A stretch of DNA of 64,000 nt from Guillardia theta CCMP2712 (Eukaryota > Cryptophyceae > Pyrenomonadales > Geminigeraceae), in NCBI RefSeq assembly GCF_000315625.1, contig NW_005434511.1, positions 48,001-112,000 of the forward strand. Direction: 5' to 3'. This document shows positions 34,601-46,518 of the stretch, piece after piece. The translations under genes were made by a program, and so were the position numbers. The notes beneath the pieces were generated by a model. It saw nothing but the letters and a program-made list of their open reading frames with translations, did no database searches and had not been told where the DNA came from. The first letter of the stretch is position 1. Each line of letters opens with the position of its first letter.

Positions 34601-36684
34601 GAGGGAGTGGACGCGTACAAGGCCAGGTACAAGGCCCTGGGAGTGTGCATGGCGAGCGTTTCTTTGGCCATATCAGGGGAGTACGTCTCCTTCGGAGCGT
34701 ACACGCTCTACGGCGACCAGATCGCAGAGGAGGTGGTTTCTGTGCTGGTCCAGCTGGCCCTGTCGATCCCCGAGCGGGAGCTGCTCGCCTTCCACAAGGT
34801 CGCCACCTCCTTCTACTCCTTCATCGAGGCTCTCCTCCGCCATGCCATGTCCATGGTGATCGCGCTCGAGACCAACACCGTCGTCAAGCTCCTTCAGGTC
34901 TGACTGGCATGAGTTGCTCCTTCTCCTTCCCTTGCTCCTGCTCTTGCTCTTCCTCTTGCTTCACCTTCTCTTCCTCCTGCTTCTCGTCTTGGTCCTGGTT
35001 CTTCATCTCGTGTTCCTCCACCTCGTCCTCTTCCGTTGACTTGACAGTTGCTTCCTGCGCAGTTTCTCCATCATGGCCTTGCCAACGCCCTCCAGCAGAA
35101 CGTTCACATCCTATGTGCGAGGAGCATCGACCGTTTTGCTGCCTTCCTCTTCAGGAACAAACACCGCCAGACCTCTCTCGCTAACCGAATGCGCCTTCAC
35201 ATGGAGCAGGTACCATCTCACTTCTTGTCCTGTCCCTCCCTCTCCCCCTCCTCTCCTCTCACTTGTCGGTCACGGAGGCTCTCCCAGTCTCCTCCCCCTT
35301 CCTCAGCAGCTCCCACATTCTGCTCACTCCTCCCTCCCTAACCTTCTCCCCCCCCCTCCCTCCCCCCTTGCCTTCTTTCCAGTCCCTCCCCTTGTCCTCC
35401 CTCCCCTTGTCCTCCCTCCCCTTGTCCTGCTCCCCTTCTTCTCTCCTCCTCTCCACCTTCCTCTCCCTTTTCCCCTCCCTCCCCTGATTCGTTTCCTTCA
35501 GGTTCCAACTTTGCTAGAGGACCTGCAGCTTGTGCTCTTGAAGCAGATCATCACCGACGAGCACATCGAGCTTGGGATCCTGTCGCACCCTCTTCTCTCC
35601 CTTATCCTCGCGTCCGAATCTGGTTTCACCAGGGTCTCTAGCAAGGTCTTGCTCCCCTGTCCTCGCGTTCGCTCCTTCGTCCTCCTCGTCCCTCCGCGTT
35701 GTCCTCGTCGTCTCCGCTCCCTTCCCTTTGGACACCCTGCCTCCTCCTCTTGTCTTCCCTTCGTTCTCTCTCTCTCTCTCCTTCCCTTCCTGCCTCAATC
35801 TTTCTCCCTCCTTCCTCCTTGCTCCCACTTGCTCTCTCCTTTTCCTTCTTTTCCCTTCACCTCCTCTTGTTTCTCTCTTTCCTTCTCTTCCTCTCCCTCT
35901 TGTTCTCCTTCCCTCGCTCTCGTCTCTCCTCAGACTTTGTTCTGCTCTTCTCCTCTGGCTCTAACGATGCTTCAGTTCGTGTCCAACCAGCCGGCCGAAG
36001 AAAGAGCCTCAGTCGCCGAGGCGTTCGGAGAATTGATGCAGGGTAACCATGAGTGAAGAGTGGGAGGAGCAGAAAGGAGGGGGGGGGGGAGTGGGGGAGA
36101 GAGGGAGGAGGAGGACAGGATATCCGAGGAGGAAGGACGAGGAGCGGGCAGAAGCGAGGAGAGGGGAAGGAGAGTGTGGAGGGACGGTTGAGAGACGTTG
36201 AGCCTGAGGGAACATGGGGGGGGGGGAGAGGGGGAGAGAGGGAAAGGGTTGATGGGAGGGAAGGGGAGAGGACGATCGGAAATGAAGAGCTTGCAAGGAA
36301 AGGACAGGGGATATGGAGGAGGGGAGAGGAAAGGGGCGTGTGGAGAGAAGAAGAGCAGCGAGTTGGTTTCACGTGATCGAGTTTGTGCTCAGGTGTTGAA
36401 AGGAATCTTGAGATGTCAAACAGAAGGACGTTCTTGATGAACGTTCAGGTCGATTCCTTCACTTTACCCCTGCCCCCTTCTCCCCTTCCCCTCGTCTTGC
36501 GTCTTCGACGCCGCCCTCCCCTCCTCCTCTCTCTTCTCCACTGTTCCACATCTCCTTCCCTCTCCACCTCCTCCCCTTGCCTTGTTCCCCCTTGCTCCCA
36601 CTTCCGCTCTCCTCCTCTCCTAACCATGTTCTCCAGAGCTATCGTAGGATCATGAAATCAGCGGCTGGGCTGAACTTAGACTGA
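31652..36684 (+). CDS. XPO7: Exportin-7 (RanBP16) homologue with an unusual N-terminal extension
   Basis: Exons 31652-34897, 35063-35209, 35502-35645, 35934-36042, 36393-36448 and 36637-36684 give 1249 aa; animal XPO7 is about 1090. Family landmarks appear in order: VEIRNYALTFLFAQV, RLLSRVTKLGW, SVEHYIMGLQI, LSLAANFTIASL, SWLVRVCAAMIGG, VITNLKVWADNP, ARDLRGIACASNVRLFPILF, FPGGLLLFKEMSRSITTYA, VSFGAYTLYGD, and a C-terminal GVERNLEMSNRRTFL like the NLLTKNRDRF tail. Exportin-7 carries cargo through nuclear pores with Ran-GTP. The first 76 residues are extra: a hydrophobic core (MLLLLLGLVSG), then an Arg-rich segment ending in LRLKGG just before MDQNKLMEF (ATG 31880), where the normal protein would start. 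Confidence 0.9.
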
Positions 36685-36838
36685 GCCCAGCAGGTGCAGA
36701 GCTGAGAACTGGGGTAGGAGGCTGATATGAGTTGGTTTTTGTTGTTTCATGAAACGGAGGGTAAGGGAAAACTATCGGGAAATCTCCCAGTGAATTCTCC
36801 CCTGCTCTCGCGCGTCAGTTCAGGTTGACAAGGGCTTG

Positions 36839-39186
36839 TCAAAAAGTGTCGTTCTGCTGCCTCGAGCCGGACTGGAAGATAGCAATGTCCCTGCCGAAGG
36901 TCCTGGACTTGAGCCAGTCGATGGCTACGAGAAGGCGATTGCGCATGGCGACTTGTTTGGTTATGTACCTGCCAGTAGCGATGAGGAGAGGGCGGGGAGG
37001 AGCGAGGGGGAGGAGGAGAGGGGAGAGGGGAGAGGAGGAGGGAAAGGAAGGGAGAGTAGGGCAGAGCAGTGAGGAGGTCCAGGAGGAGGGTGGAGGGAGT
37101 GAGAAGTAAAGGAGGGTGGAGACAGGAAGGAAGGGAGGAGGGAGAGTAAGAGGGAGAAGAGTTGGGGGAGATGAAGGAGGGAGGGGGAGGAGGAGGAGAA
37201 GAGTAAGAGGGAGAAGAGTTGGGGGAGATGAAGGAGGGAGGGGAGGAGGAGGAGGAGAGTAGTTGAGATCAGCTGAACTTACACGCTCCGCCAGAGGAAC
37301 CAGCCAGCCTTGCCCGTTTGCTCTGTGATGACCAGCCTTCTCCAGACTGTCCCGTCCTTGGCCTGGAAGTACTTGGTGCCGTCCTTGGGGTTGGGATCCG
37401 GTTTCTCCGGGTTGATCTCAAAGTCTGATTCCTCCACCCCGATCTCGACCTGGAGAGCAGCGTGACGGGATGAAGGCGACAGGGGGAGGAGGGGAGGAGG
37501 AGAGGAAGGGGAGAGGAGGTGAAGAGGAGGTGAAGAGGAGGTGAAGAGGAGGGAGAAAATGAGTGGCTGAGGAAGGGGAGAGAAGAAGCAGGAGAGGAGC
37601 GGGAGAAGTGAGGAGGCAGGAGGGAAAAAGGCATGGCAGATGAAGATAGGAGAGGGAGGGAGCAACAAGAGCTGTCATGCCGAGAGGAATGAAAGTAGGA
37701 GCTGACAGACATGCCAGGAAGCAGGAGGAGAGGAGGAGTAAGGTGAGGAGGGAGAGACTGGGCAGGGCAGGAGAGGGCAGAAGGCACGGGTGCTGGAGAG
37801 TGAAGGAAGAGGAGGGAACGGGGAGAGGGGGAGAGAGGAAGGAAAAGTCCAACCTGGGCTAATGCCGAACTCCCTCCAATATACGCCAGGATACCCAAGT
37901 TGAGGAACTGGAAGGGTCGAGCGAACGTGATGTCGTTCCTGACGAGCTTCTGCGTGGGCAGAAAGTTCAGGGAGGAGGAGGAGGANNNNNNNNNNNNNNN
38001 NNNNNNNNNNNNNNNNNNNNNNNNNNNNNNNNNNNNNNNNNNNNNNNNNNNNNNNNNNNNNNNNNNNNNNNNNNNNNNNNNNNNNGAAAATCTCGTCCTT
38101 GCTCACCTGCTCCACCCTGCATCCCAGGTAGAGCTCGGTTCCTCTGGCCTTGAACGCCTCTATCGTCTTCTTCTGCAGGGGAGTGTCGAACTGCGGGATC
38201 AGGGTCCCTCCTGACTCCACCAGCTTCGTCGAGACGTAGGGCACGAGCTTCGGGTAGATCTTCTTCAGGTCCTCGTTCAGGAAGTCGAACAGCTCTCCTG
38301 ACATCTCCACACCTGCTGGGCCTCCGCCAACCACCACGAACGTCAGCAGCTCCCGCTTCCTCTCCTCCGACACGTCCTCCAGGCTTGCAGCTTCGCAGTT
38401 CTCGATGATGGCCGTCCTCAGGGCCCTTGCATGTTCGATCTCCTTGAGGAAGTGACAGTTCTCCTTGACGCCAGGGACGCCGAACGTGCTTGTCTTCATC
38501 CCAACGCTGAGGACAAGGAGGTCATACGGGACCTCCAGGTCACGCTTCTCCGCCACAGCCTTGCAGTGTACAACCTTCCTCTTGGTGTCAACGTCCATGG
38601 CCATGGCTTCCTGGTACTCCAAGTTGCTGTTGGCCCACCTCACAGGCTCGATGATCGATCGGTACTCAACGGTCCCCACGGCAGAGGAAGCGAGCATGGG
38701 AGTGAAGACGAAGTAGTTCCTCGGGGAGACCACGATCACTTCATGGACAGTGGTGTCAAGGGTCTTCATGAGCGCGTTTGCTCCCCAGCCCGAGCCGACG
38801 ATCACGACCCTCTTCTTCTTGCCATCCTCGGGCAGGCTGTGCGAGCCGGACAGGGCGTCTCCTACTGTCTCCTGCACGCGATGGAAGGCTATGTCCCAGA
38901 TCGACTCCTCCTTCAGCAGCGTTCCGAGGCCGATGCGAACATCCTCAGAGCAGGTGACGAGCGGCATGTCAGTCCCTGCGTGCTTGCCGAGTTTCTCAAG
39001 ATCCTCTTCGGTGTACGTATGCTGCTTCTTCATCATCTGTATGGTCAGAAGTCTGGGAGCCTGACGGCAAGAGGCCCTGCAAGGGCTGCCCCGCAAGCTC
39101 TTGATGAGAGGAGGAGTATGGAACGCTGAAGCACAGGCTACGAGAGCAAGAAAGGTAACTGATAGCTGGCTGCAAGGCTTGAACAT
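36839..39186 (-). CDS. Plastid-targeted type II NAD(P)H dehydrogenase
   Basis: Minus-strand exons: 39186 down to the gap at 38085, then gap-37854, 37449-37283 and 36968-36839. The 100-N gap interrupts coding sequence after VEQVSKDEIF. The N-terminus is a bipartite plastid signal: signal peptide LSVTFLALVACASA, then Phe at the expected cleavage site (ASA-FHTPP) and a Ser/Arg-rich transit region. FAD-binding VVIVGSGWGANALMKTL and NAD(P)H-binding FVVVGGGPAGVEMSGEL are both complete. The C-terminus has FARPFQFLNLGILAYIGG, KAGWFLWRSV and, in the last exon, YITKQVAMRNRLLVAIDWLK with FGRDI, the usual amphipathic membrane anchor. It oxidises NAD(P)H and reduces quinone without pumping protons, likely feeding plastoquinone (inference from targeting). 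It converges on exportin-7, with 154 bp between stop codons. Confidence 0.9.
37986..38085. other. Assembly gap (100 N)
   Basis: Exactly 100 N inside the NDH-2 gene, next to a GGA repeat. The round number suggests a gap of unknown true length. Confidence 0.97.
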
Positions 39187-39515
39187 CCTTTCAACCTTAT
39201 ATTAACGATCGTAGATCAGGTTGTTCTACGGGATTGCACTGAGCCAACACAAGGTGATGGCTGGAATGGACAGGGAAGGAAACAAGGATAAGGCGTGTGC
39301 GAGCGAGAGAGATCAGGTTTATAGGAAGGTGGAAAGACAGGCAGGTTGGAGAAAGGATGGGAAGGAGGGAGGGAGGGAGGGAGGGAGGGAGAGAAAGGAG
39401 CGGAAAGAAGCGAAGGGGAGGGAGGGAGGGAGGGAGGGAGGGGTGGAGTGGGATGGTGGGAGGCAATGGGGCGACGACGGCAGGAGCACAGCAAACCAGG
39501 GGTTTTTAACAATTG
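39187..39515. other. 5' region of the NDH-2 gene with GGGA repeat
   Basis: GGGA tandem repeats at 39365-39390 and 39417-39440. No gene. Confidence 0.6.
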
Positions 39516-39519
39516 GGGC

Positions 39520-40195
39520 AGCCAGCAGTCGTAAGGGGTGGTGGGGTGGTAGCTTGCAAGGAGTCAGCATTCAAGGGGGTCGTCGATGATGACCAATATG
39601 TATGGTGGGGTACTTTGATAGTCAAAAGAGGGTACTTTGCATTGTCATGGTGTCTTCTAGGGGGTGGGGTACCGGCCAACAAATGACTAGTGGTGGGAGG
39701 ACGTAACTGCGAATCCTTTTTAGTTGTCTTCAACACCAGGGGCTGGTAGCTCATTTTGAGGGGTGGGGTAATAAAGTACGGGTGATATTTCAGTATGAAT
39801 GACGGGTGTTCCTCCAGTAACATGACGTTGAGGGACCTAAATTGGTTTGCAGTGCTCACGAGTTGGGGGTGGTAGGGGTACTTGCAAATGGTCTCATACA
39901 ACAACCTCAAATGGTGGGTAGGGGGTCCTCGGATCCAACCATGACATACTGAAGTAGGGGTCCTTTGATGGCAAATCTGATCCTGTGAAGTGGAGTGGGT
40001 GTCCGATGTCAACAATCATGTTGCTGACTTGGGGGGTAGGGGGTGGTCCTTCCTACAGACAGCCGGTCATAGTGTCGACGTGGAGAAGGGGGCGGGGGAA
40101 TCATCAGGAGTGGACCGGGTGGACTCAGTCCTCTGGGGGTGGGTAGAATCATATTAGCACGGGGGGTACGGGTAGTAGGTAAGTTAACCCTTTTT
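39520..40195 (+). promoter_or_regulatory. Long GGGGTA motif array between divergent genes
   Basis: Motifs such as GGTGGGGTAC, GGGGTGGGGTACCGG, GGGGTGGGGTAATAA, GGGGTACTTGC and GGGGGTACGGGTAGTAGG recur every 20-60 bp, all G-rich on the plus strand and separated by AT-richer sequence. Lies between the NDH-2 gene (-) and the LRLRGG gene (+). Confidence 0.55.
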
Positions 40196-41090
40196 GACAG
40201 GTCGTTGACCTCTTGAAAGCCGCTCGGAACGTTTGTAGTAAAGATGACCTGTCAGACTCATTCCTAGCGCGCTAGCACCTCAGCTAAGACTCAAGGTGCT
40301 AGGAATGCCGTCAGTGACGGTAGAGGCTCTTCTACCCCCGGCACTGCGGCAGGTTGGCAAGTTTGTCGCAGGACAGTACCACGGTAGTACCGATAGTACC
40401 CAAGTTTTACTCAAAGTTGTTAAGTCAAAAATTAGACTCAGTGCTGTGGGCAGTGACTTCTTGTACCATCATTACCGTGTGAGCCTGCGCCCGGGCGCCG
40501 CCGCCCGGCCGCGCGCGGCGGCGGGGCCCGGGGCCTGTCAGCGGCCCGGCCGCCTGCCAGCCAGGGCCTGATCCGATGCCACGGTCAGGGTTCACCGGGC
40601 ACCCGCGGCTGAGCTCTCAGCCGCCGCCGGTCCGGGAGGCTGCCCGGCCCGGCCCGGGCATGACCCGGCGCCCCGGGCTCCAACTTATTGTGGCACTGAC
40701 ACTGCCGTGACCGTCGGACCGTGGCACGCAGCACGCCGTTCACTGGCCGCCCGGTTCAAAACACGATACTATCGGATACGAGGCGGGAGTCCGCCTCCGA
40801 CCAAAAGTTGGGACAGCAACATACATTTGGAGGCCGTCTTAGACAGGTCAGGTCTCAGAAGGCAGCGACTTTCAGGGAGCATGGGACTCATCTGAGGGAG
40901 GGAGGGGAGGGAGGGAGGAGATTGATGAAGGGTTGGGGGGTGAGATCGGGAGGATAGGACAAGGAAGCCATTCACTGACATCGATCTAGTTTCCCCAGAC
41001 CTCAGAGCATGATTCAGGCGTGATCAAGAGTCTCAAGGCCCCAGCACACATGGTCTGATCAGCCTGAAGTGCACTGGGGGAGAGGAGATC
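40196..41090. other. Intergenic region with a GC-rich block
   Basis: 40470-40690 is almost pure GC (CGCCCGGGCGCCGCCGCCCGG and similar). A 13-14 bp imperfect palindrome GCTAGCACCTCAGC lies near 40270. GGGA repeats occur at 40895-40920. No gene seen. Confidence 0.5.
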
Positions 41091-42184
41091 ATGGGATTGT
41101 TGACAGCTCGTCATGCTGTCCTCGTCTTTACCCTGGAGTGCTTGCGTACTGCCTACCTGAACCCTTTGAACAGCCTGTCCTTGCAACCTGATCATATCCA
41201 TTTGTGCACGCGTCGTCATGGTTGGAGCCTCCGTTTACGGGGAGGGGCCAAGAACTACAAGCATCGGGCGGACGACCCGGACTTCGTAGCGACTGCTCCG
41301 ATATTGGACTTGTTGACAGATGGGGATTACTCAAAGAAGATGGAGTTTGCCAAGAAGAACATCAAGAAGATCATGGAGACTCCTGTTGAATTCTGCATCG
41401 ACCCTTCGTACTTGGATGGGACTAGCTCCCACTTCACCTGCTCGATCAAAGGGAAGCGGGGGAAGAAGGATAATAAGAGTTTGAAATATGTGCCGGAAGA
41501 GGAGGAGGAGGAGGAGGAGGAGGAGGAGGAGGAGGAGGAGGGAGGGGAGGACGGCAAGGGAAGGGAAGAGAAGGAGCAAAACTCAGACGAATTCGATGGC
41601 TTCGGCGTTCTGAAGAAGATTGAAATGACAGAATTCCGCAATGTCACATACGCTATCCTTGATAACAAATATGAAGACGTTGTGAGTTGTGATTTTCATC
41701 CTTCTTGCTGCCTGGCTGATTTAAAGATGTCTCCCCTTGAACTCGCACATCCCCTCGATCTCACTTCTTGACGCACTTGTTTCCAGATGGAAAAGCTGCA
41801 GGCAATGTTGGCCAAGGACCAGCACAACGAGGACATTGTCAACAACATGGCGATGGCGATCACTTTGCATACCAACAATACCAGTGAAGCTGAACACATG
41901 CTCGAGGTCAATTGAGGAGCATACATAATGAGTATAAAGTCTTGATACTGCTCCCTTCAGGACTTCATTCAAAAACATCCCAACGTCAGCGGCCGAGTAG
42001 TCGGAAATCTAGCGGTAAGCATGTTTGGAGATCACCTGCTTGTTCACCTTGTGTTATGATGATTCGTTCATCCTCCGATTTGCACGTCTTGTTCATCATT
42101 TTTCATGCTTGCTTCTTTCCTTACCAGTTGCTTGGTTGTGTTTGTCACAGAATTTCAGATCGCAGCGAATGATTATCCTCGTTG

Positions 42185-42219
<35 letters not shown>

Positions 42220-44428
42220 CTGCTCCCTGCTCCCTACTCCCTGCTCTCCTCTGCTTGCTGCTTCTCTTTCTTTCTCAATATCATCTTTACTTTGTTCATA
42301 TGTCTGCGCACTTTACCTTCTTTGCTCTCGGTGACGATGAGTTATGGTCTTTTGTTTCTGTATGATTCTCTCCGATTTCGTTCGCTTTGTGTGGTTTTGT
42401 AACCTTTGAGTGCAATAGACTATCATATTTCAAAGTTTGAACGACGACACAGCAAGAGCAGACAAGGCGGAGAAATATTTCCAGATGGTTTGAAACGTTT
42501 CTTTCAACCCAGTCATGCTGACAGTCACTTGCCAGGCCCTCGAACGAGACGGTCTCGACGACCCTGCAGTGAACAACTACGCCATGTTCCTCATCACAAT
42601 CCGCGAGAACTACACAAGTTGTCGACACATGTGTGCTTGCGCCTTTCAAGGTTTGTGAAGCAGCGATGGCAGGAGCGGAAGAGTTGCTGGTGGCAAGACT
42701 GGAACAGAACTCAGAGAGCGTTTCAGTGCTAGGCAACTACATCTATCTCCTTATCCATCACTTTCCTCACAGGAGGTGAACATGCGAAAGCTTCTCATGG
42801 CTCAATAATCCTCTATACCCTCACTTCTTCGCTCCTCTCCCTCGTACGCCCCCTGCCTCCTCCCGCCTCCCTACCTCTCCATCCCTCTCCATCCCTCTCC
42901 GTCCCTCTCCCTTCCTCGTCCTCCCCTCCCTCCTTTCTCCCTGTTCCTCCTTCCCCCATGTCCTTCCCTGCCACTCCCTCTCTCCACCATCACCTCGACT
43001 CTTGTGCGAACGTGGTCGTGACACCCTTCTTCTGTCGGGCAGGTACATCGAGAACAGGAAGGAAATCCAAGGACCTCATTACAATCTCACAGGACTGCAG
43101 CTGGTGGCGATCCTCCTCCCCCCAACCCCTCCTCCTCCTCCTCTTCTTCCTCCTCCTCCTGCCCTCCCTCTTCTCTCCACTTCTACCTCCTTCACTCCCG
43201 CTCCTCCTCCCCTCCTCCTTGACTCCTCTCATCTCTTCCCCTCATCGTCCGCAATCTCTCCTCTCCTCTCCTCTCCTCTCCTCTCCTCTCCTCTCCTCTC
43301 CTCTCCTGTCCTCTCCTCTCCTCTCCTCTCCTCTCCTCTCCTCTCCTCTCCTCTCCCCCTCCTCTTCTCTTCTCTGAAACACTCTCAGGCCCATGCTCTG
43401 ACCATGAAAGCCTTGAGGACGGACAAATCTCATCCCTGGGTAAAGTTGCTTCCTCTCTCTCTCCCTCTTCCTCTCCCTCTTCCTCTTCCTCTTCCTCTTC
43501 CTCTTCCTCTTCCTCTTCCTCTTCCTCTTCCTCTTCCTCTTCCTCTTCCTCTTCCTCTTCCTTCTTGCATTGGAACATGGCCTGCAGGTGAAACAATGTG
43601 CACCTAAAATCCTCAGCCCGGAACATCCTTGCTATCAAGCATATTGGTGAGTTTCAAACATGACAAGTGATATGGGATATGGCGAGGTGTGGAGATGGAG
43701 TTGAGGAGGTATTCGAGCGATTACAGAGGCTTCATGACATGTTGTGAAAACAAACATGAAAGTTTGCGTTCAAGTTAAGAAGAGAAATGTGGAATTCATG
43801 TCTGATGATGAATTCCCCTTAGATATCCAAATTTTGATGTGAAGGTGTGATTCCGATCAAATGATATACATACTTCGTTGTTTTGAGAATTCACAAAACT
43901 CTTCGTAACGATTCTTTACAGTGAAAGGTTCAAAATCTTCCGTCCTTGTGAAATCACAGTGTCAAGAGGTAGCGATGAAGAGACGAAAATTCTTTACATA
44001 CATGTCATGGAGAGGATGGTGGTGATGGCGGTGGTGATGGCGGTGGTGATGGCGGTGATGGCGAAAATGGTGATGGTAGTAATATTTATGATGGTGGTGC
44101 TTTTATTGTTGTTGATGATGATGATGATGACGATGGTGAAGACGACAACAACTACCACTACTACTATTACTACAGTGGTGGTGGTGTTGATGATTGTGGG
44201 ACCTGCTGAACATGTTGAAAAGAGGCTTTCTCCTCCTCATTCCAGCCTCTGCAATGATGCTGGCTGTGACTCGATTGTTTCCCAGCTCGGGGATATCATT
44301 TCAAACCGTCGCATCCGGGAAGGGCGCATTTGTTGAACAAGACCTTCGTAGAGCAGATGAAACTCCATCATCTCTACGATTTTGCAGATCACGTCTATTC
44401 GGAGCGACAGTACAAGACAAACGAGTGA
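41091..44428 (+). CDS. LRLRGG-presequence protein, 11 exons, function unknown
   Basis: Exons: 41091-41681, 41787-41906, 41961-42014, 42419-42487, 42536-42617, 42661-42775, 43043-43103, 43389-43439, 43588-43646, 43922-43968, 44286-44428. All close in frame to 463 aa. A hydrophobic leader (HAVLVFTLECLRTAYL) and SLRLRGG begin the protein. A poly-Glu stretch (41501-41540) follows. From exon 2 on it is helical with TPR-like spacing: MEKLQAMLAKDQHNEDIVNN, ITLHTNNTSEAEHMLE, DTARADKAEKYFQM, DDPAVNNYAMFLITI. The end (SHPGRAHLLNKTFVEQMKLH and DFADHVYSERQYKTNE) looks ordered. I do not recognise the family. The splice at exons 5/6 (CACAA|GTTGTC, GTGAAG|CAGC) and the final acceptor (TTTCCCAG|CTCGG) were chosen by frame. 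Confidence 0.72.
43125..43375. repeat. TCCTC/TCTCC pentanucleotide repeat inside an intron
   Basis: About 20 tandem CTCTC units with one CTGTC variant occupy the end of intron 7 of the LRLRGG gene, preceded by CTCCTC runs. Confidence 0.93.
43450..43565. repeat. CTCTTC hexanucleotide repeat inside an intron
   Basis: About 18 tandem TTCCTC units fill intron 8 of the LRLRGG gene, between a 51 bp exon and a 59 bp exon. Confidence 0.93.
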
Positions 44429-44949
44429 GATGGTATACGAGGAAAGGTCAGGAATGAGGGAGAGATGGAGGGGAGGAACAGGAGGAGGAGGTCGAGGAGG
44501 AGATGAGGAGGTCGAGTTTACTTTTGATACCTATCGTCTACATTGCATCCTTGTCAAACATGAGCACAAGTCCGAAAACTCTTTCACGTCTCTTTGTTTT
44601 CTTTCCTTCTTCCTTTCCAGCTCAGTCACAATCATTCTCCACAGACTTCACTTGTGGATATCACTCCCTCCTCCTCATCCATCGTTTCCACCTGGTCCAG
44701 CTCGTCCTTCTTCCCCACTCCGTTGCCCTCCTCCTCCTCCTCCTCCTCCTCCTCGTTGTCCTCCTTTGTCCTGTAGTCTTTCCTTCTATGCCCTTATCAC
44801 GTTTCCTGATACCACCTTCTACAGTGTGAACAGTCCTCCAACACTCCCTCCCACCCTCCTCCTCATCTTCACCTCCTCCTCCTCCTCCTCCTCCTCCTCC
44901 TCTTCCCCCTTGTCCCTCCTGCCTTTCCTACTTCCCCTCCTCCCCCTGC
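44429..44949. other. Convergent 3' intergenic region
   Basis: CTCCTC-rich in two places (44725-44755 and 44870-44900). No gene and no GGGGTA motif. Confidence 0.5.
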
Positions 44950-45720
44950 CTAGCTTTCGTTCTCCTCCTCCTCTTCCTCCTTCTCCTGATGCTGCAGCAG
45001 CGCCAACCTCATCAGCGCATGCGTGCTCCGGCACGCCCGGAGACCAACCTTCATCGCTCTTGCCACCTCCTCCTGCTCCCACTGCCCCACTTGCACCAGC
45101 TGAGTCACTTCCCGCCTGTTGGGCATGTAAGACAAGGAAAGGCTGCCGTCGTGCTCAGTCAGCCCTGCCCCTGGTTCCAGCATGAAGCCTTCCTTCCTCC
45201 TCAGGGCAAGGGAGCTGGACGCGACGAGGTCGTACATCTCTACCCCAGCATGCGCCAGCGCCAACGATGCACAGACGATGCAGGGAGAGAGCAAGTCGCC
45301 GTCTGCTTCCACCACAGATACGTGAACTTCGATCACTGACTTGGGGTACTTGAGCAGGTTGATTGCGCTCTGCAAAGCTGGGAGGATCCCTAGCTCGGCC
45401 GCTCGCTCCTCCTCCTCCCTCCTCTCCTCCCTCCTCTCCCCGTCCGACCCGGAGAATGCTGAGATGGTAACGAAGCAGCTTATCCTGCCATGCTCGGAGA
45501 ATAGCGATGACCATGTGTCTGTCTTGGGGCCATGGACAGTGCAAACCACCTTCGTCCTCCCGCTCTCCACGTAGGCCGACCCTGAGGCCCTGTCTACCAC
45601 ATCCACCGACATGTGCTTCCTTCGAAGAGTGTTGAGTACAGGAAAATCCTTTTCCCCTCCTTCCTCCCCAGCCTTCTTCTTTTTCTTCGTCGTCGTCGCA
45701 GTTCCTTTCTCCTCCTCCAT
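44950..45720 (-). CDS. EXOSC6: RNA exosome ring subunit MTR3/EXOSC6-like (RNase PH fold)
   Basis: A single exon of 256 aa, close to the usual 245-275 aa for MTR3. After a Lys-rich start, the RNase PH fold is plain: GSAYVESGRTKVVCTVHGP, RISCFVTISAFSGS, LPALQSAINLLKYPKSVIEV, VVEADGDLLSPCIVCASLAL and AHAGVEMYDLVASSSLAL. The HAGVEMYDLV segment matches EXOSC6 better than EXOSC4 or EXOSC5. In eukaryotes this subunit is a non-catalytic member of the six-subunit PH ring of the nuclear and cytoplasmic exosome. The C-terminal QEKEEEEEENES tail comes from a CTCCTC-like tract. It diverges from the small gene at 46519. Confidence 0.83.
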   Translation of the reverse strand: MEEEKGTATTTKKKKKAGEEGGEKDFPVLNTLRRKHMSVDVVDRASGSAYVESGRTKVVCTVHGPKTDTWSSLFSEHGRISCFVTISAFSGSDGERREERREEEERAAELGILPALQSAINLLKYPKSVIEVHVSVVEADGDLLSPCIVCASLALAHAGVEMYDLVASSSLALRRKEGFMLEPGAGLTEHDGSLSLSYMPNRREVTQLVQVGQWEQEEVARAMKVGLRACRSTHALMRLALLQHQEKEEEEEENES

Positions 45721-46518
45721 GCTGGGCCGTTTCAGCCTGACAAATTCGAGCTTTCGGCAACCTGTTGGAAGGATGCCGTGTCAAGACTAGGCATGTTAAC
45801 CGGGATAACCTCCTCTGCAGTGCTCTCCCATTATCTCTTCTCCTCTTCTCTCCGCTCCGCTCCTCCCCTTCCCTCCAATCTTCACATCACCTCCACCACC
45901 TCTTCCTCCCTCTCCTTCCTCTCCTCCCTCCCCTCCTCCCTCCCCTCTTCTTCCTCCCCTCTCTCTTCTTCCTCCCCTATCATTCCTCTGTCCCATCTCT
46001 TCCTTCCTTTCCTTCCCTCTCCTCTCCATCCTCTTCACTTGCTGCTTCTGTTCCCTTCCATACCTGGCGGTACTGCTGCCATTGTTGTGAATGGGTGGGG
46101 GTAGGGTCCACCTGAGTGGTAACGGACCCTTACTTCATCTCTAAAAAGTACCGGTAGAGGTAATTAAGTCACGGGTACTTGTTCATTAGGAAATCGCACG
46201 TGCGGTGCATAGTGGACGAAGCGGAAAAGGGAAGAGAGGAGAGGAAAGGAGAAGGAGAGGAGAAGAGGAAAGGAGAAGACGAAAGGAGAAGAGGAAAGGA
46301 GAAGAGGAAAGGAGCAGAAGAGAAGAGGAGAGGAGGAGAGGAGAGGAGAGGAGAGGAAAACGAGGACCAGGGACTAAGCAAATCAGCGGGTCCCTCACAA
46401 GGTGTTTGGGATCCTGCTCTGAAGGACATTAGTGGGCAGTTCTCCTTGCTGTGTTGGTCTTGCGAACCCCAGGAAGGCCTCCAAGCAACAGCCGTAGCGT
46501 TCGGTCAGATTGTCAGTA
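45721..46518. promoter_or_regulatory. Divergent promoter region with GGGGTA/TACCGGTA motifs and a purine repeat
   Basis: GGGTGGGGGTAGGG, AAGTACCGGTAGAGGTA and CGGGTAC lie at 46091-46179. A GAGAAGAGGAAAG tandem repeat covers 46222-46360. Pyrimidine-rich from 45830 to 46050. Confidence 0.5.

Noticed and set aside
35073-36056. A 327 aa plus-strand frame rich in Pro/Leu/Ser
   Set aside because: It contains three exportin-7 exons separated by pyrimidine-rich introns read through in frame; not a separate gene.
36836-37072. Plus-strand frame SVVLLPRAGLEDSNVPAEG
   Set aside because: It is antisense to the last exon of NDH-2, whose YITKQ and FGRDI motifs identify the true strand.
43240-43638. Poly-Glu and Arg-Gly-Glu frames on the minus strand
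   Set aside because: Translations of the TCCTC and TTCCTC repeats in introns of the LRLRGG gene.
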